From assembly GCF_025244905.1 (NCBI RefSeq), contig NZ_CP104285.1, positions 2,046,001 to 2,110,000 of the forward strand: DNA of 64,000 bases, read 5' to 3'. Shown here piece by piece: positions 29,003 through 38,423 of the stretch. The position numbers and the translations under genes were made by a program. This DNA is from Enterobacter mori (GTDB lineage: Bacteria > Pseudomonadota > Gammaproteobacteria > Enterobacterales > Enterobacteriaceae). Position 1 is the first letter of the stretch. Each line of letters begins with the position of its first letter. The notes under the pieces were generated by a model that was not told the DNA's origin, searched no databases, and saw only the letters and a list, made by a program, of their open reading frames with translations.

Positions 29003-29698
29003 ATGCTTAAGCGTTTCTTTGTTACTGGTACTGATACCTCTGTCGGCAAGACCGTCGTATCCCGCGCATTGCTGCAGTCTCTGGCAGCCAGCGGTAAACG
29101 CGTGGCAGGGTACAAACCGGTCGCAAAAGGCAGTAAAGAGACGCCAGACGGATTGCGTAATAAAGACGCCCTGGTTCTGCAAAGCGTTTCGTCCATTGAA
29201 TTACCTTATCACGCGGTAAATCCTATCGCGCTGAGCGAGGATGAGAGCAGCGTGGCGCACAGCGGTCTGATCAACTACAGCCTGCTTTCCGACGGTCTGG
29301 CAAACCTGAGCGAGAAAGTTGACCACGTTGTGGTTGAAGGTACCGGCGGCTGGCGCAGCCTGATGAATGATTTACGCCCGCTTTCCGAGTGGGTAGTGCA
29401 GGAACAACTGCCCGTGGTGATGGTGGTTGGCATTCAGGAAGGGTGCATCAACCATGCCCTGCTGACGGCACAGGCTATTGCCAATGACGGCCTGCCGTTG
29501 GTGGGCTGGGTCGCTAACCGTATTAACCCGGGTCTTGCGCACTACGCTGAAATCATCGATGTGCTGAGCAAAAAACTCCCCGGGCCTTTAGTCGGTGAAT
29601 TGCCCTACCTGCCGCGTGCCGAGCAGCGCGAATTAGCGCAATACATCGACCTCTCTGCTTTCAGCAGTATGGGGTCCATAGACAGAGTCGTGGCGTAA
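29003..29698 (+). CDS. bioD2: Dethiobiotin synthetase paralogue BioD2 (YnfK)
   Basis: This 231-residue ATP-dependent carboxylase-like enzyme is the second BioD of enterobacteria (YnfK). The P-loop [20 protein letters not shown] is at residues 5-24, and the product-binding [12 protein letters not shown] is near residue 114. It is expected to form dethiobiotin from 7,8-diaminononanoate in biotin synthesis, though bioD in the bio operon normally does this job. Its last 66 bases overlap the 3' end of clcB on the other strand. Confidence 0.94.
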   Translation: MLKRFFVTGTDTSVGKTVVSRALLQSLAASGKRVAGYKPVAKGSKETPDGLRNKDALVLQSVSSIELPYHAVNPIALSEDESSVAHSGLINYSLLSDGLANLSEKVDHVVVEGTGGWRSLMNDLRPLSEWVVQEQLPVVMVVGIQEGCINHALLTAQAIANDGLPLVGWVANRINPGLAHYAEIIDVLSKKLPGPLVGELPYLPRAEQRELAQYIDLSAFSSMGSIDRVVA

Positions 29699-30943
29699 CG
29701 TCCTCGACAGTACCGACGCGACGACGCACGCGACCAGCAAGCCGGGCAGTAAAAAATACTGCCCGGTCATTTCACAGACCATCAGTGCCGACATAATCGG
29801 CGCATGCGTTGTGGCAGCCAGCAGAGTTGCCATCCCTGCAAGCCCCAGCAAAATTGCCGTTTCAGTGCCTGGAAACCACAGCGCGAATAGCTGCGCAAAC
29901 AGCATTCCTGTCGCCATGCCGACAAATAAGGTCGGTGTGAATACCCCGCCGGGCGCGCCCGAGCCGCTGCTTGCCAGTACCGCCAGCAGTTTACAGATAA
30001 AGACGCCCGCAATGACCGACAGCAATGGCGGGGCGAGAAGAAAAGCCTGAACCACACTGTAGCCATTCCCCCACACCTTCGGCGTCAGCAGCGACAGCAG
30101 CCCGACGATCAGCCCGCCCAGCGCCAGCTGCCATGGCGGCGAAAGCTTAAGGTGCAGAAACAGGGCGTGGCTGAAGGACATCAGCCACATCAGCAGCGGC
30201 CCGCACAGCCCGGCCAGCAGGCCCATGCCGACAATCAGGGAATAATCCACCGCGGTAAGGCTCTCGCTGAGGTGGACCTGATAAAGAGTGTTTGCGTCGG
30301 GGCTGAGCAGGCGGGTCGTAAGCAGCGCGACCACCGCAGCAATCACCACCGGGCCGAGAGAGGCCAGCATCAGGGTACCGAACAGGATCTCAGCGATAAA
30401 CAGGCTTCCGGCTAAGGGGGCGTGGTAGGCGCTGGCCATCCCGGCGGCGGCCCCGCAGGCAATCCATAATTTCCATTCAGATTTAGGGGTAAAGCGCCGG
30501 GCGAACAGGGACGCAGCGAGGGCGGCAAGCAGGATCATCGCCCCTTCGCGCCCGATGGCGCTGCCGCTGGCGACCACCAGCAAAGAAGCGAGCGATTTCA
30601 CCAGGCTGGCACCGTAATCAAACTGTCCGTCTTCGGTTTCCAGCGCTTCCATATAGTCGGTGGGCGCATGAGGCCGCTGGGCGGTCAGCCGCTGCCATCC
30701 CCACAGCAGCAACCCGGCAGCCAGCCCGCCGAGTGCGGGCGTTACCGCGCGTCGCCAGGGTGAGAGCGAGGCGGCGGCGTTCACCAGACTGCCGCTGTCG
30801 TTGCTGAGCAGCAGCCACTCCAGCAGATACATGCTGTGGCGGAATACCGCCACGGCCAGCGCTGCCAGCACGCCGGTGACGGTAGCAATCAGCAGTCGAC
30901 GAAACATCGCGCGGATGTCGGGGTACGTATGAAGACGTTGCAT
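29633..30943 (-). CDS. clcB: Voltage-gated ClC-type chloride channel/antiporter ClcB
   Basis: ClcB is an inner-membrane ClC protein that helps extreme acid resistance with ClcA. The 436-residue frame contains ClC signatures [19 protein letters not shown] and [19 protein letters not shown] and about ten hydrophobic helices. E. coli ClcB begins at [10 protein letters not shown], which here is the ATG at 30907; the longer start ([12 protein letters not shown]) at 30943 is also possible and neither has a clear ribosome site. The C-terminus (SREVDVLR) differs from E. coli and overlaps bioD2 by 66 bases. Confidence 0.94.
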   Translation of the reverse strand: MQRLHTYPDIRAMFRRLLIATVTGVLAALAVAVFRHSMYLLEWLLLSNDSGSLVNAAASLSPWRRAVTPALGGLAAGLLLWGWQRLTAQRPHAPTDYMEALETEDGQFDYGASLVKSLASLLVVASGSAIGREGAMILLAALAASLFARRFTPKSEWKLWIACGAAAGMASAYHAPLAGSLFIAEILFGTLMLASLGPVVIAAVVALLTTRLLSPDANTLYQVHLSESLTAVDYSLIVGMGLLAGLCGPLLMWLMSFSHALFLHLKLSPPWQLALGGLIVGLLSLLTPKVWGNGYSVVQAFLLAPPLLSVIAGVFICKLLAVLASSGSGAPGGVFTPTLFVGMATGMLFAQLFALWFPGTETAILLGLAGMATLLAATTHAPIMSALMVCEMTGQYFLLPGLLVACVVASVLSRTLRHDSVYGPHTAESREVDVLR

Positions 30944-30995
30944 GGGTTGTAATTTTACGTGGTCGATACGGTATCAGGCACAATTCTGAATTTAC

Positions 30996-33900
30996 ATGCA
31001 ATCTCTTTTTTTGACGATATTCCCTCAATATCATCGATATATGCAGGATTTATATCCACAGCCTGCGGTAGCTATCCCAATATCAAGCACAAATTCACGG
31101 ATGAAATATATGGGCGCAGAAATCCTGCTTGCCAGCTATGTCGCGGGCATTGAGAACGAGCTTTCTCTGTTTAAAAACAATGAACTCATCACTCAGGAGT
31201 ACCGGCAGTTCGTGCACGAATGGGCGCGCGCCAGCCATGTCTCTGGCATGCTGAATGGCCCCACGCTGGAGATGGAGCGCGTTATCGCCCTGAACGGCAG
31301 CGAAACCGTTGTCGACAACGATGACGGCAGTGCGCTCAGCGCAGCGATCGTCTGCCCGAAAAACCGCACCATTACCGTGGTCCTTAAGCACCAGTCGATA
31401 ATCGACCTGCCTGTCCCGGACGCCAGTATTGAGCTGTATGAAGACCCCTCGTTTGCCCCTGACAAACGGGTTGACGTAAAAATAACGGATGAAAATGGCA
31501 GGGCCGTGTTTACGGATCTGACGATCGGAAAAAGCTATTACGCCCGGGCCGTCGATCCGGAGCTGGAAGCGCACAACGATGCCCTGCTTTCCGCCTATGA
31601 CGAACTCTCCCGACAGCAGTACGACATCCTGGCCGCCCGGTGGAATGAATACCGTCCGCAGTGGAGGCTGAATGCCGTAACAGCCAGTCTGTCAGCAGCC
31701 TTCAGCGAGGGATTATTCAGCTCGCTGACCGGCCTCTGGAGCGACATCAAGCTGGCCTGGAATATCATCTCCAGCCCGGCGCCGTATCTGAGAGACATTG
31801 GCGATGCCCTCACGCAGGCCGGCGAATGGGTGTCCGGCCTCACGCTTCCGGATTTTTCAGGGGCCCTTGAGGCCAACAAAGAACGCGCCCGTCAGCTGAT
31901 GGCGCTGTTTAACGATGAAGCGGCCCTGTATCTGCTCACCCGCGCCACCCTGCTGCGCCTGCGCATGTATCCCTGGGGACACCTGCTCACCCCCCTGGCC
32001 GAATTTGCGGGGGAAATCCTGTCCGGCCTGATATTCGGGGCGCTGCTGACCCTGGTTACCGGTCCCGGCGGCCCGGCATTTCTGGCGTATAAAGTGGTCA
32101 GTATGCTGACGCGCTACGGCCCCCGCGCCGGACAGTCTGTCCAGAGGTTATGGCACGCGCTGACGGAAATCATGGCGGACATGGCCGGCATCATGTCCGG
32201 TTTTCTGGACAGGCATGGCGCCATTAACCATCAGCGCCAGAGTAATGCCCGGCTGGGCCTTAATCATGAAACCGATCTGGGGACGAGCCGTCACACCGAA
32301 ATCGGCCTGAAAACCCGTGAGGAAAATTCGCCGGCCACAGACCCCGGCGGTAATCCGACAAAAAATACCGACGCCTGCGATACGGACGGCTGCCCTGTTT
32401 CCCTGATCAACGGGGAAGAGCTGCTGGCGCTGACGGATTTTACCCTGCCCGATACCGTCCCGTTCAGCGTTGGCCGGCAGTACCGCACCACGGCGGTTGA
32501 GGAGGCGTCAACGCTCGGGTTTGGCTGGCGGCATACGCTCGACCATCACATCACCTTCACCGACAGCCATATCCTGTGGCGGGACCATGAAAACGTCACC
32601 CTGCGTCTGCCGTTGCCGGACCGCGCGACGCCCGCCTCACGCAACCCGCTGGCCGGTGCCCGGGCCTGGTGTGATAAAGCAGATGATGCGTTTGTGCTGA
32701 GCGCGCCGTCACTGAAAGGCTGGCTGATGCATGTCGTCCGGGAGCCGGACGGCACGCAGGGACGCGTGAGCGGATTTTCCCGCCAGCGGCGACGCTGGCA
32801 AATCGAGTACGAGGGACCGTTACCCGTCAGACTGTTCAACACCGCGGGGCTGGCGCTGCATCTCCGTTACCGTCAACACGCCAGGGGGCCGCGCCTGAGC
32901 GCGCTGGTATTTGAAAATACGCGCCCGGACATGACGCGTGGTGCCGTGACGGTGATGCGCTACGACCACGATGACGAGGGACGCCTCTGCCTGGCCCGGG
33001 CACCGGGACAGGAGGCCGAACGGTACCACTACCGGGACGACCATCTTTTTACCTGCCGTGAACTGCCCGGCGGGGCGAAATTTTACTGGGCGTGGTCCGG
33101 TTCGGGTAAAACGGCCCGGGCCATTCGCCACTGGAGCAGCCTTCCGGGGCTGTCCCGGGAGTATATCTGGCAGACTGGCGGGCGCGTCACGGTTCGCCAT
33201 GAAGACGGTGCGGAAGAGCACTGGCGGCACGATCCGGACACCGCCCGGCTGCTCGAACAGACCGGTGCGGATGGTGCCACCACCCGATATGACCATGATA
33301 CGCGGGGCAACCTTGTCTCACTGACCGATCCGTCGGGCGCGGTGACCCGCTGGCATCATAACCGCGACGGACAGGTCACTGAAGAATACCTGCCGGACGG
33401 GCAACGCATTCGTCGCTATTACAGCGCAGGCCGCTGTATTGAGCAGGTTACCTGGCGCGCTGACGGGCTGGAAAAACAGCGGGAGTGCTGGCGCTATGAC
33501 GCCGACGGATGCCTGCTGGCATCAACCGACGCCGAAGGAAACACCACACGTTATCGCTGGTCGGAAGAGGGAGGGCTGGTCGCAACGGAATGGGTGGACG
33601 GGAGTGTTGAAACCCGTCAGCTTAACGCCGCGGGTCTGGTGATACGCCAGAAAGACCGCACCGGGAAAGTCATGACCTTTCGTTACGACCTGCTGTGCCG
33701 GCCGGTCTGGCAGGGCAATCCTGAGACCGGCGCCGGCGAACAGATCCACTGGGACGACGCGGGCAATCCGGAACGGATTATCCATGAGGACGGTAGCGAG
33801 CGCAGATGGGCGTGGAACGGTGACGGTCAGCTGCTGACGGAGCAGGATGAATCAGGACACATCACCCGCTATACGTATCATCCCGGCACCGCGCTGCTGA

Positions 33901-35882
33901 GCGAAATCCTTTACCCGGATAATACCCGGGAGACATACCGGTACGATCTTCGAACCGGACAGGTGACAGAGATCGTCGACGGCAACGGCCAGCGCTGGCA
34001 GCTTCTTTACACCCGCAGCGGTCTTCTGGCAGAGGAAACCCGCATCGACGGTATCCGCCTTTGCCGGGAATATGATGCCTGTGGCAGGCTTATCACCCTG
34101 CGGGAATATGACCTCAGCGGCAGGGAGGAGCGTGTGCGTGTCACCCGGCTGACGCGCGATGTGTCCGGGCGGGTGACGGAGAAAACGCTGCCTGACGGGA
34201 AAAAAATCCGCTACGCCTATGACGGTTTCGGGCGGCTGGCTTCAGCTGACGACGGTGGCTGGCCGATCGCATGGCAGTATGACCGCCGGGGCCTGCTCAC
34301 GGCCGAACATCAGGGGCCGGCAAGCACCCACTACCAGCGGGACAGCACCGGCGCGCTGACCGCCATGCGCCTGCCGGACGGACGGACCGTGTCATGGCAG
34401 CGCCACCATGGACTGATTACGCATACCTCGCTGGACGCGCAGATGCTGGTCCGTCATGACTGGCGAAACGGCTCTGAGCGGACCCGGCACAGCGGAGCGT
34501 TCCGCCAGCATTTCGCCCGTGACGCCCGCGACCGCCTGATACGTCAGTCCGTCGTGATGGCTGACGACCGCACCGACAGGGCCCGGGAATACACCCCGGA
34601 CGCCCGGAGCCTGATTTCGCGCATCACCGACACCGCCACCGGGGAGTGGCGTTTCAGCCACGATGAGCGGGGGCGCCTGACCGCCACCGCATTCACGCCG
34701 CGCCGGGCGGACGGAATCCTGTCATGGCAGGAATCCTTCACGCACGATGCCGCCGGTAACCTGACCGGCCCCCTGACGGTCGCCCCCGGCAATCGCCTGA
34801 CGCACGCCGGGGACACCCGTTACGAATACGACGGCTACGGCAACCGCATTCTTGAGGTGACCGGTGAGGAAGAGCAGCACTACGAATGGGACACGGAGCA
34901 CCGCCTGACCGGCTACCGCTGCCGGGTACGGGGTCAGGAGACCGTGCATTATCGTTATCAGTATGATGCCCTGGGGCGCCGTATTCTGAAGGAGGATTTA
35001 CTTACCCGCGCCGCCCGCCGCTTTTTCTGGCAGGGCGAGCGCCTGCTCTGCGAGTGTGATGCCGGACGCTTCTGGCCCGGCAGGCTGCCGGATAACCCGC
35101 AGCTTCAGGAGGCACTCCGCGATACATCCTGCCGGGTGTGGCTGTATGAGGATGAAGATGACTTTCGCCCGCTGCTCATGCTCTGCGGGCGGGAGACGAA
35201 CCCCGGGGTGTACCATTACGTCTGCGACCACCTTGGCACGCCGCTTGAGCTGCGCGACGTCCGGGGCCGCGTCGTGTGGTCAGCCATGCTGCGCAGTTAT
35301 GGTCAGGTGCTTCATGCCGATACGACAGGGATAAATCAGCCGCTGCGCTTTCAGGGGCAGTATCATGACGCAGAAAGCGGGTTATACTACAACAGGCACC
35401 GGTATTACGATCCCGGAGTGGGGCGGTACCTGAGTCCGGATCCTGTGGGGCTGGCGGGGGGGCTGAATCTTTATGCGTACGCGCCGAATCCGCTCAGTTG
35501 GATCGATCCGTTAGGTCTGTCCTGTAAGTCATCTTATAGTGGTAAACTTTCCAGTAAAGCGTCGGAAATGAATCCGCTAGTTCGTGGTTCTAAAGCGTGG
35601 AATCATGCTATTAAGGACATGCAGGCTGCTTTATCAAGAGGCGAGAAATTTCAGGTAAAAACTCAATCCAGCACCGACGCCAAAACTTTCTTACAAGAAG
35701 CGCAAGGTAATATGAATCGTTATAAAGCACATACACAAAGCGCTCGTCCTGATGGCGTTCCTAAATATCCTAAAGGATATGAACAGCATATGGGGCTGGA
35801 AAGTGGATTTGGCGATTTACCTCATATTAAATGGTACAATAACGGAACGGATGGTCATATATTTTATGCCATCCCTAATTAA
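30996..35882 (+). CDS. Full-length Rhs polymorphic toxin with C-terminal toxin tip
   Basis: This large (up to 1628 residues) Rhs protein should build a YD-repeat shell around a toxin. In order: a long N-terminal region with a transthyretin/Ig-like stretch (about 137-188), a hydrophobic segment near 337-360 (SGLIFGALLTLVTGPGGPAF), a start-of-core motif CDTDGCPVSLINGEELL near 461, many YD repeats, and the core end RYYDPGVGRYLSPDPVGLAG to DPLGL near 1508. A 120-residue variable tip follows, ending GDLPHIKWYNN and HIFYAIPN. No PAAR domain is visible and no vgrG lies beside it. Starts at 30996, 31041 or 31101 are possible; none has a good ribosome site. Tip GC content drops sharply, as is usual. 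Confidence 0.9.
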   Translation: MQSLFLTIFPQYHRYMQDLYPQPAVAIPISSTNSRMKYMGAEILLASYVAGIENELSLFKNNELITQEYRQFVHEWARASHVSGMLNGPTLEMERVIALNGSETVVDNDDGSALSAAIVCPKNRTITVVLKHQSIIDLPVPDASIELYEDPSFAPDKRVDVKITDENGRAVFTDLTIGKSYYARAVDPELEAHNDALLSAYDELSRQQYDILAARWNEYRPQWRLNAVTASLSAAFSEGLFSSLTGLWSDIKLAWNIISSPAPYLRDIGDALTQAGEWVSGLTLPDFSGALEANKERARQLMALFNDEAALYLLTRATLLRLRMYPWGHLLTPLAEFAGEILSGLIFGALLTLVTGPGGPAFLAYKVVSMLTRYGPRAGQSVQRLWHALTEIMADMAGIMSGFLDRHGAINHQRQSNARLGLNHETDLGTSRHTEIGLKTREENSPATDPGGNPTKNTDACDTDGCPVSLINGEELLALTDFTLPDTVPFSVGRQYRTTAVEEASTLGFGWRHTLDHHITFTDSHILWRDHENVTLRLPLPDRATPASRNPLAGARAWCDKADDAFVLSAPSLKGWLMHVVREPDGTQGRVSGFSRQRRRWQIEYEGPLPVRLFNTAGLALHLRYRQHARGPRLSALVFENTRPDMTRGAVTVMRYDHDDEGRLCLARAPGQEAERYHYRDDHLFTCRELPGGAKFYWAWSGSGKTARAIRHWSSLPGLSREYIWQTGGRVTVRHEDGAEEHWRHDPDTARLLEQTGADGATTRYDHDTRGNLVSLTDPSGAVTRWHHNRDGQVTEEYLPDGQRIRRYYSAGRCIEQVTWRADGLEKQRECWRYDADGCLLASTDAEGNTTRYRWSEEGGLVATEWVDGSVETRQLNAAGLVIRQKDRTGKVMTFRYDLLCRPVWQGNPETGAGEQIHWDDAGNPERIIHEDGSERRWAWNGDGQLLTEQDESGHITRYTYHPGTALLSEILYPDNTRETYRYDLRTGQVTEIVDGNGQRWQLLYTRSGLLAEETRIDGIRLCREYDACGRLITLREYDLSGREERVRVTRLTRDVSGRVTEKTLPDGKKIRYAYDGFGRLASADDGGWPIAWQYDRRGLLTAEHQGPASTHYQRDSTGALTAMRLPDGRTVSWQRHHGLITHTSLDAQMLVRHDWRNGSERTRHSGAFRQHFARDARDRLIRQSVVMADDRTDRAREYTPDARSLISRITDTATGEWRFSHDERGRLTATAFTPRRADGILSWQESFTHDAAGNLTGPLTVAPGNRLTHAGDTRYEYDGYGNRILEVTGEEEQHYEWDTEHRLTGYRCRVRGQETVHYRYQYDALGRRILKEDLLTRAARRFFWQGERLLCECDAGRFWPGRLPDNPQLQEALRDTSCRVWLYEDEDDFRPLLMLCGRETNPGVYHYVCDHLGTPLELRDVRGRVVWSAMLRSYGQVLHADTTGINQPLRFQGQYHDAESGLYYNRHRYYDPGVGRYLSPDPVGLAGGLNLYAYAPNPLSWIDPLGLSCKSSYSGKLSSKASEMNPLVRGSKAWNHAIKDMQAALSRGEKFQVKTQSSTDAKTFLQEAQGNMNRYKAHTQSARPDGVPKYPKGYEQHMGLESGFGDLPHIKWYNNGTDGHIFYAIPN

Positions 35883-35884
35883 TT

Positions 35885-36264
35885 ATGAAAAATGAATATT
35901 TGTTTAATTCCCTTGTGAAACAGAACCTTCCTTCGGGCGAGGAAGAGGAGCTTGTTTTTTTGAAAATGTTAAATATCATAGAGACAGGAACAATGAAACA
36001 CTCATTTGATAGTCTAAATGAATTATATAATGATTTTTTTCTAGTGATTATTATATTGCACATAATTTCATTATTAGGAAAGGGAAGCGCAAGATATTTA
36101 AAGGTCGTGTTTTTATTTCAAAAAAGGACGATTTGATTTCTTTTTTAAATGAGTCCCGCACTATAAATGATGTAAGAGTTTTTTTGATATCACCTGCTTG
36201 TTATAATGAACTGAAATATGTCTTCTATATAGATGAGGAACAAATTCATTTATATTTTGCATGA
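35885..36264 (+). pseudogene. Putative immunity gene of the first Rhs tip, frameshifted in a T-run
   Basis: Two bases past the rhs stop an ATG opens MKNEYLFNSLVKQNLPSGEE. The frame stays meaningful through NELYNDFF at a run of seven T (36034-36040), after which the next frame carries sensible sequence (KIFKGRVFISKKDDLISFL, then YVFYIDEEQIHLYFA) to a TGA at 36262. One extra T would join both parts into a 126-residue acidic protein. The position directly after the toxin tip is that of an Rhs immunity gene. As given, the frame ends early at 36136. Real mutation and sequencing error cannot be told apart here. Confidence 0.6.
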
Positions 36265-36271
36265 ATAATAA

Positions 36272-36307
36272 AAGCCGGGGAGACTGTCTGGCCTTCCCGG
36301 TTTTTTA
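36272..36307 (+). terminator. Intrinsic terminator after the first Rhs/immunity unit
   Basis: CCGGG (36275-36279) pairs with CCCGG (36296-36300), extended by neighbouring bases, and is followed by TTTTTTATTA. It lies 8 bases past the inferred immunity stop, supporting the view that the immunity frame really ends at 36264. Confidence 0.7.
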
Positions 36308-36525
36308 TTATTTGACATGATTCAGCCCACTAAATATTTCATGGTTAATTTCTTAACTATATTTTTAATCCAATAATGTCCTCGCGTAATATTAAATAAC
36401 GGAATTTTCATTGGCAATGAAAAATTTGGATTAAAATTAACGCCATCTTAATTCATAAACTTGTAAAGCCACTACTTATCATTTCTATTTAATTGCCCTG
36501 TTCTCACTCGTACATCCCTGAAGGG

Positions 36526-37669
36526 ACAACCGCACCGACAGGCCCCTGACGGTCGCCCCCGGCAATCGCCTGACGCACGCCGGGGACACCCGTTACGAAT
36601 ACGACGGCTACGGCAACCGCATTCTTGAGGTGACCGGTGAGGAAGAGCAGCACTACGAATGGGACACGGAGCACCGCCTGACCGGCTACCGCTGCCGGGT
36701 ACGGGGTCAGGAGACCGTGCATTATCGTTATCAGTACGATGCCCTGGGGCGCCGTATTCTGAAGGAGGATTTACTTACCCGCACCGCCCGCCGTTTTTTC
36801 TGGCAGGGCGAGCGCCTGCTCTGCGAGTGTGATGCCGGACGCTTCTGGCCCGGCAGGCTGCCGGATAACCCGCAGCTGCAGGAGGCACTCCACGATGCAT
36901 CCTGCCGGGTGTGGCTGTATGAGGATGAAGATGACTTTCGCCCGCTGCTCATGCTCTGCGGACGGGAAACGAACCCCGGGATGTACCATTACGTCTGCGA
37001 CCACCTTGGCACGCCGCTTGAGCTGCGCGATGTCCGGGGCCGCGTCGTATGGTCAGCCATGCTGCGCAGTTATGGTCAGGTGCTTCATGCTGATAAGGCA
37101 GGGATAAATCAGCCGCTGCGCTTTCAGGGGCAGTACCATGACGCGGAAAGCGGGTTATACTACAACAGGCACCGGTATTACGATCCGGGAGTGGGGCGGT
37201 ACCTGAGTCCGGATCCGGTGGGGTTGGCGGGGGGATAAATCTCTACGCTTACGTTAAGAATCCATTAACATGGATAGATCCGTTAGGATTAACTCCATGT
37301 TCTGTTAGTAATCAAAAAGCGAATCGTTTATTAGATAGCGGTGAAACAAAAGTTACTGTTAGGTCTAGAAATGACGCTGAACAATTGTTTATGGATAGAT
37401 ATTTAGGCCATAACTATAAAAATATGACAGGTGAGTCAGGTCAAAGTACTAAGAATTTAATGGAGTATCTTACTGGAAATAAAATAAAAGCAGGCTCATA
37501 TCATTGGGATAATATAAAAGACCCTTCTATAACAAAACCGCCATATAGAGTGTCAGGTCATGGGTCGGGAAATCCTGATGGTGACTTACCACATTTACAA
37601 GTTCATCAACATGATGGCAGTGTCATACATATATTCTATCCATGGAGATATAATAGTGAACAATCTTAA
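36526..37669 (+). pseudogene. Orphan Rhs core end with a second toxin tip (displaced module, frameshifted)
   Basis: From 36541 to about 37231 the DNA is nearly identical to the last ~690 bases of the full rhs core (34770-35457), preceded by a 17-base scrap matching 34564-34580. The core frame stops at a TAA (37236-37238) because the G-run after GCG has six G, where the intact gene has seven. With one more G it would read GGINLYAYVKNPLTWIDPLG into a new tip (RLLDSGETKVTVRSRNDAEQ, then GDLPHLQVHQHDG and HIFYPWRYNSEQS) ending at 37669. It has no Rhs N-terminus and no evident start, as expected of a displaced C-terminal module. Confidence 0.75.
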
Positions 37670-38036
37670 TACATTATTAAGCGGAAAGCTTTTGCTCAAA
37701 GAAATTAGTCCGTTAATGCCTGGGTATAGAACATGGGTTGAAATTTCATTAATCGATGAACTAAAACCATCTTATCCATTTAGAGCAGATGTATATGCTA
37801 TGATAGGGCATTCACCTTATGCAAATGAATGTAGGAAAAATGAAGCTAAATTTAAACTGAGAATATCATCATTTTTAGCCTCAGACATAGATAATGAATA
37901 CGATCCATCATATGATTATGTTGGGAAATATGAAATTATTGCATCACTTAATGAGTTGCAAACTAGGTTAAACAGTCTTCATGTAAACTTGGATGAATTT
38001 ATAAATTCATCGGGAGATGATGAGTATCCATTATAG
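37656..38036 (+). CDS. Putative immunity protein of the second Rhs tip
   Basis: A GTG at 37656, with GGAG 8 bases upstream, opens a 126-residue acidic protein that overlaps the last 14 bases of the second toxin tip. It reads VNNLNTLLSGKLLLKEISPL and ends DEFINSSGDDEYPL. I recognise no family; overlap with the tip and low GC content fit a cognate immunity protein. It is intact although its toxin module lacks an N-terminus, so it might protect against kin carrying this tip. The longer frame from 37560 lies inside the toxin tip and is rejected. Confidence 0.65.
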   Translation: MNNLNTLLSGKLLLKEISPLMPGYRTWVEISLIDELKPSYPFRADVYAMIGHSPYANECRKNEAKFKLRISSFLASDIDNEYDPSYDYVGKYEIIASLNELQTRLNSLHVNLDEFINSSGDDEYPL

Positions 38037-38208
38037 TAAAGCAGAATAAAAAGCCGGGATAGAACTTAAATAATTCCGGCTTATTTTTTATTTGGCTGCT
38101 ATCGTTCAGCACACTAAATACACCGTCACGCATCCCCTTAACCATCTGTTTCACCTGATAAAACAGCATGCGTAGTTCCTGCGCCTCGTCACCGTCCACC
38201 ATCAACAC
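37999..38208 (-). pseudogene. Minus-strand gene remnant between Rhs fragments
   Basis: On the minus strand GGAGG precedes a TTG/ATG (about 38208-38203) opening MLMVDGDEAQELRMLFYQVK and then QMVKGMRDGVFSVLNDSS, which looks like true coding sequence with good codon use. After about residue 40 the frame runs into the terminator hairpin and antisense of the immunity gene, so only an N-terminal piece survives. I do not recognise the parent protein. Confidence 0.35.
38051..38090. terminator. Bidirectional intrinsic terminator after the second immunity gene
   Basis: AAGCCGG (38051-38057) and CCGGCTT (38076-38082) form a 7-bp stem with an AT-rich loop. TTTTTT follows on the plus strand and a T-rich tract (TTTTTATT) on the minus strand, so it can stop transcription both ways. 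Confidence 0.75.
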
Positions 38209-38423
38209 AATACCTCCTTCGAAATCTTAACACTCACGGCCGTTCAGGTCGCAAATCCCATGTCTGGCAGTGAGTTGCCCATAAGGTACATGCTTGAGCA
38301 TTCAGTTGGAATTTTATAAAAGTAACTTCTGAAAGAATATCTATTCACATTTAAGTTATAATTTCATTTATGTCCTCTCAGTAAATTAAAGCGACATGTA
38401 ACAGGCTGCCTGATATATATCAG

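Noticed and set aside
34392..34949. Several 75-90 codon minus-strand frames over the Rhs core, repeated at 36504-36722
   Set aside because: They recur only because the core DNA is duplicated; they are antisense shadows of YD-repeat coding sequence.
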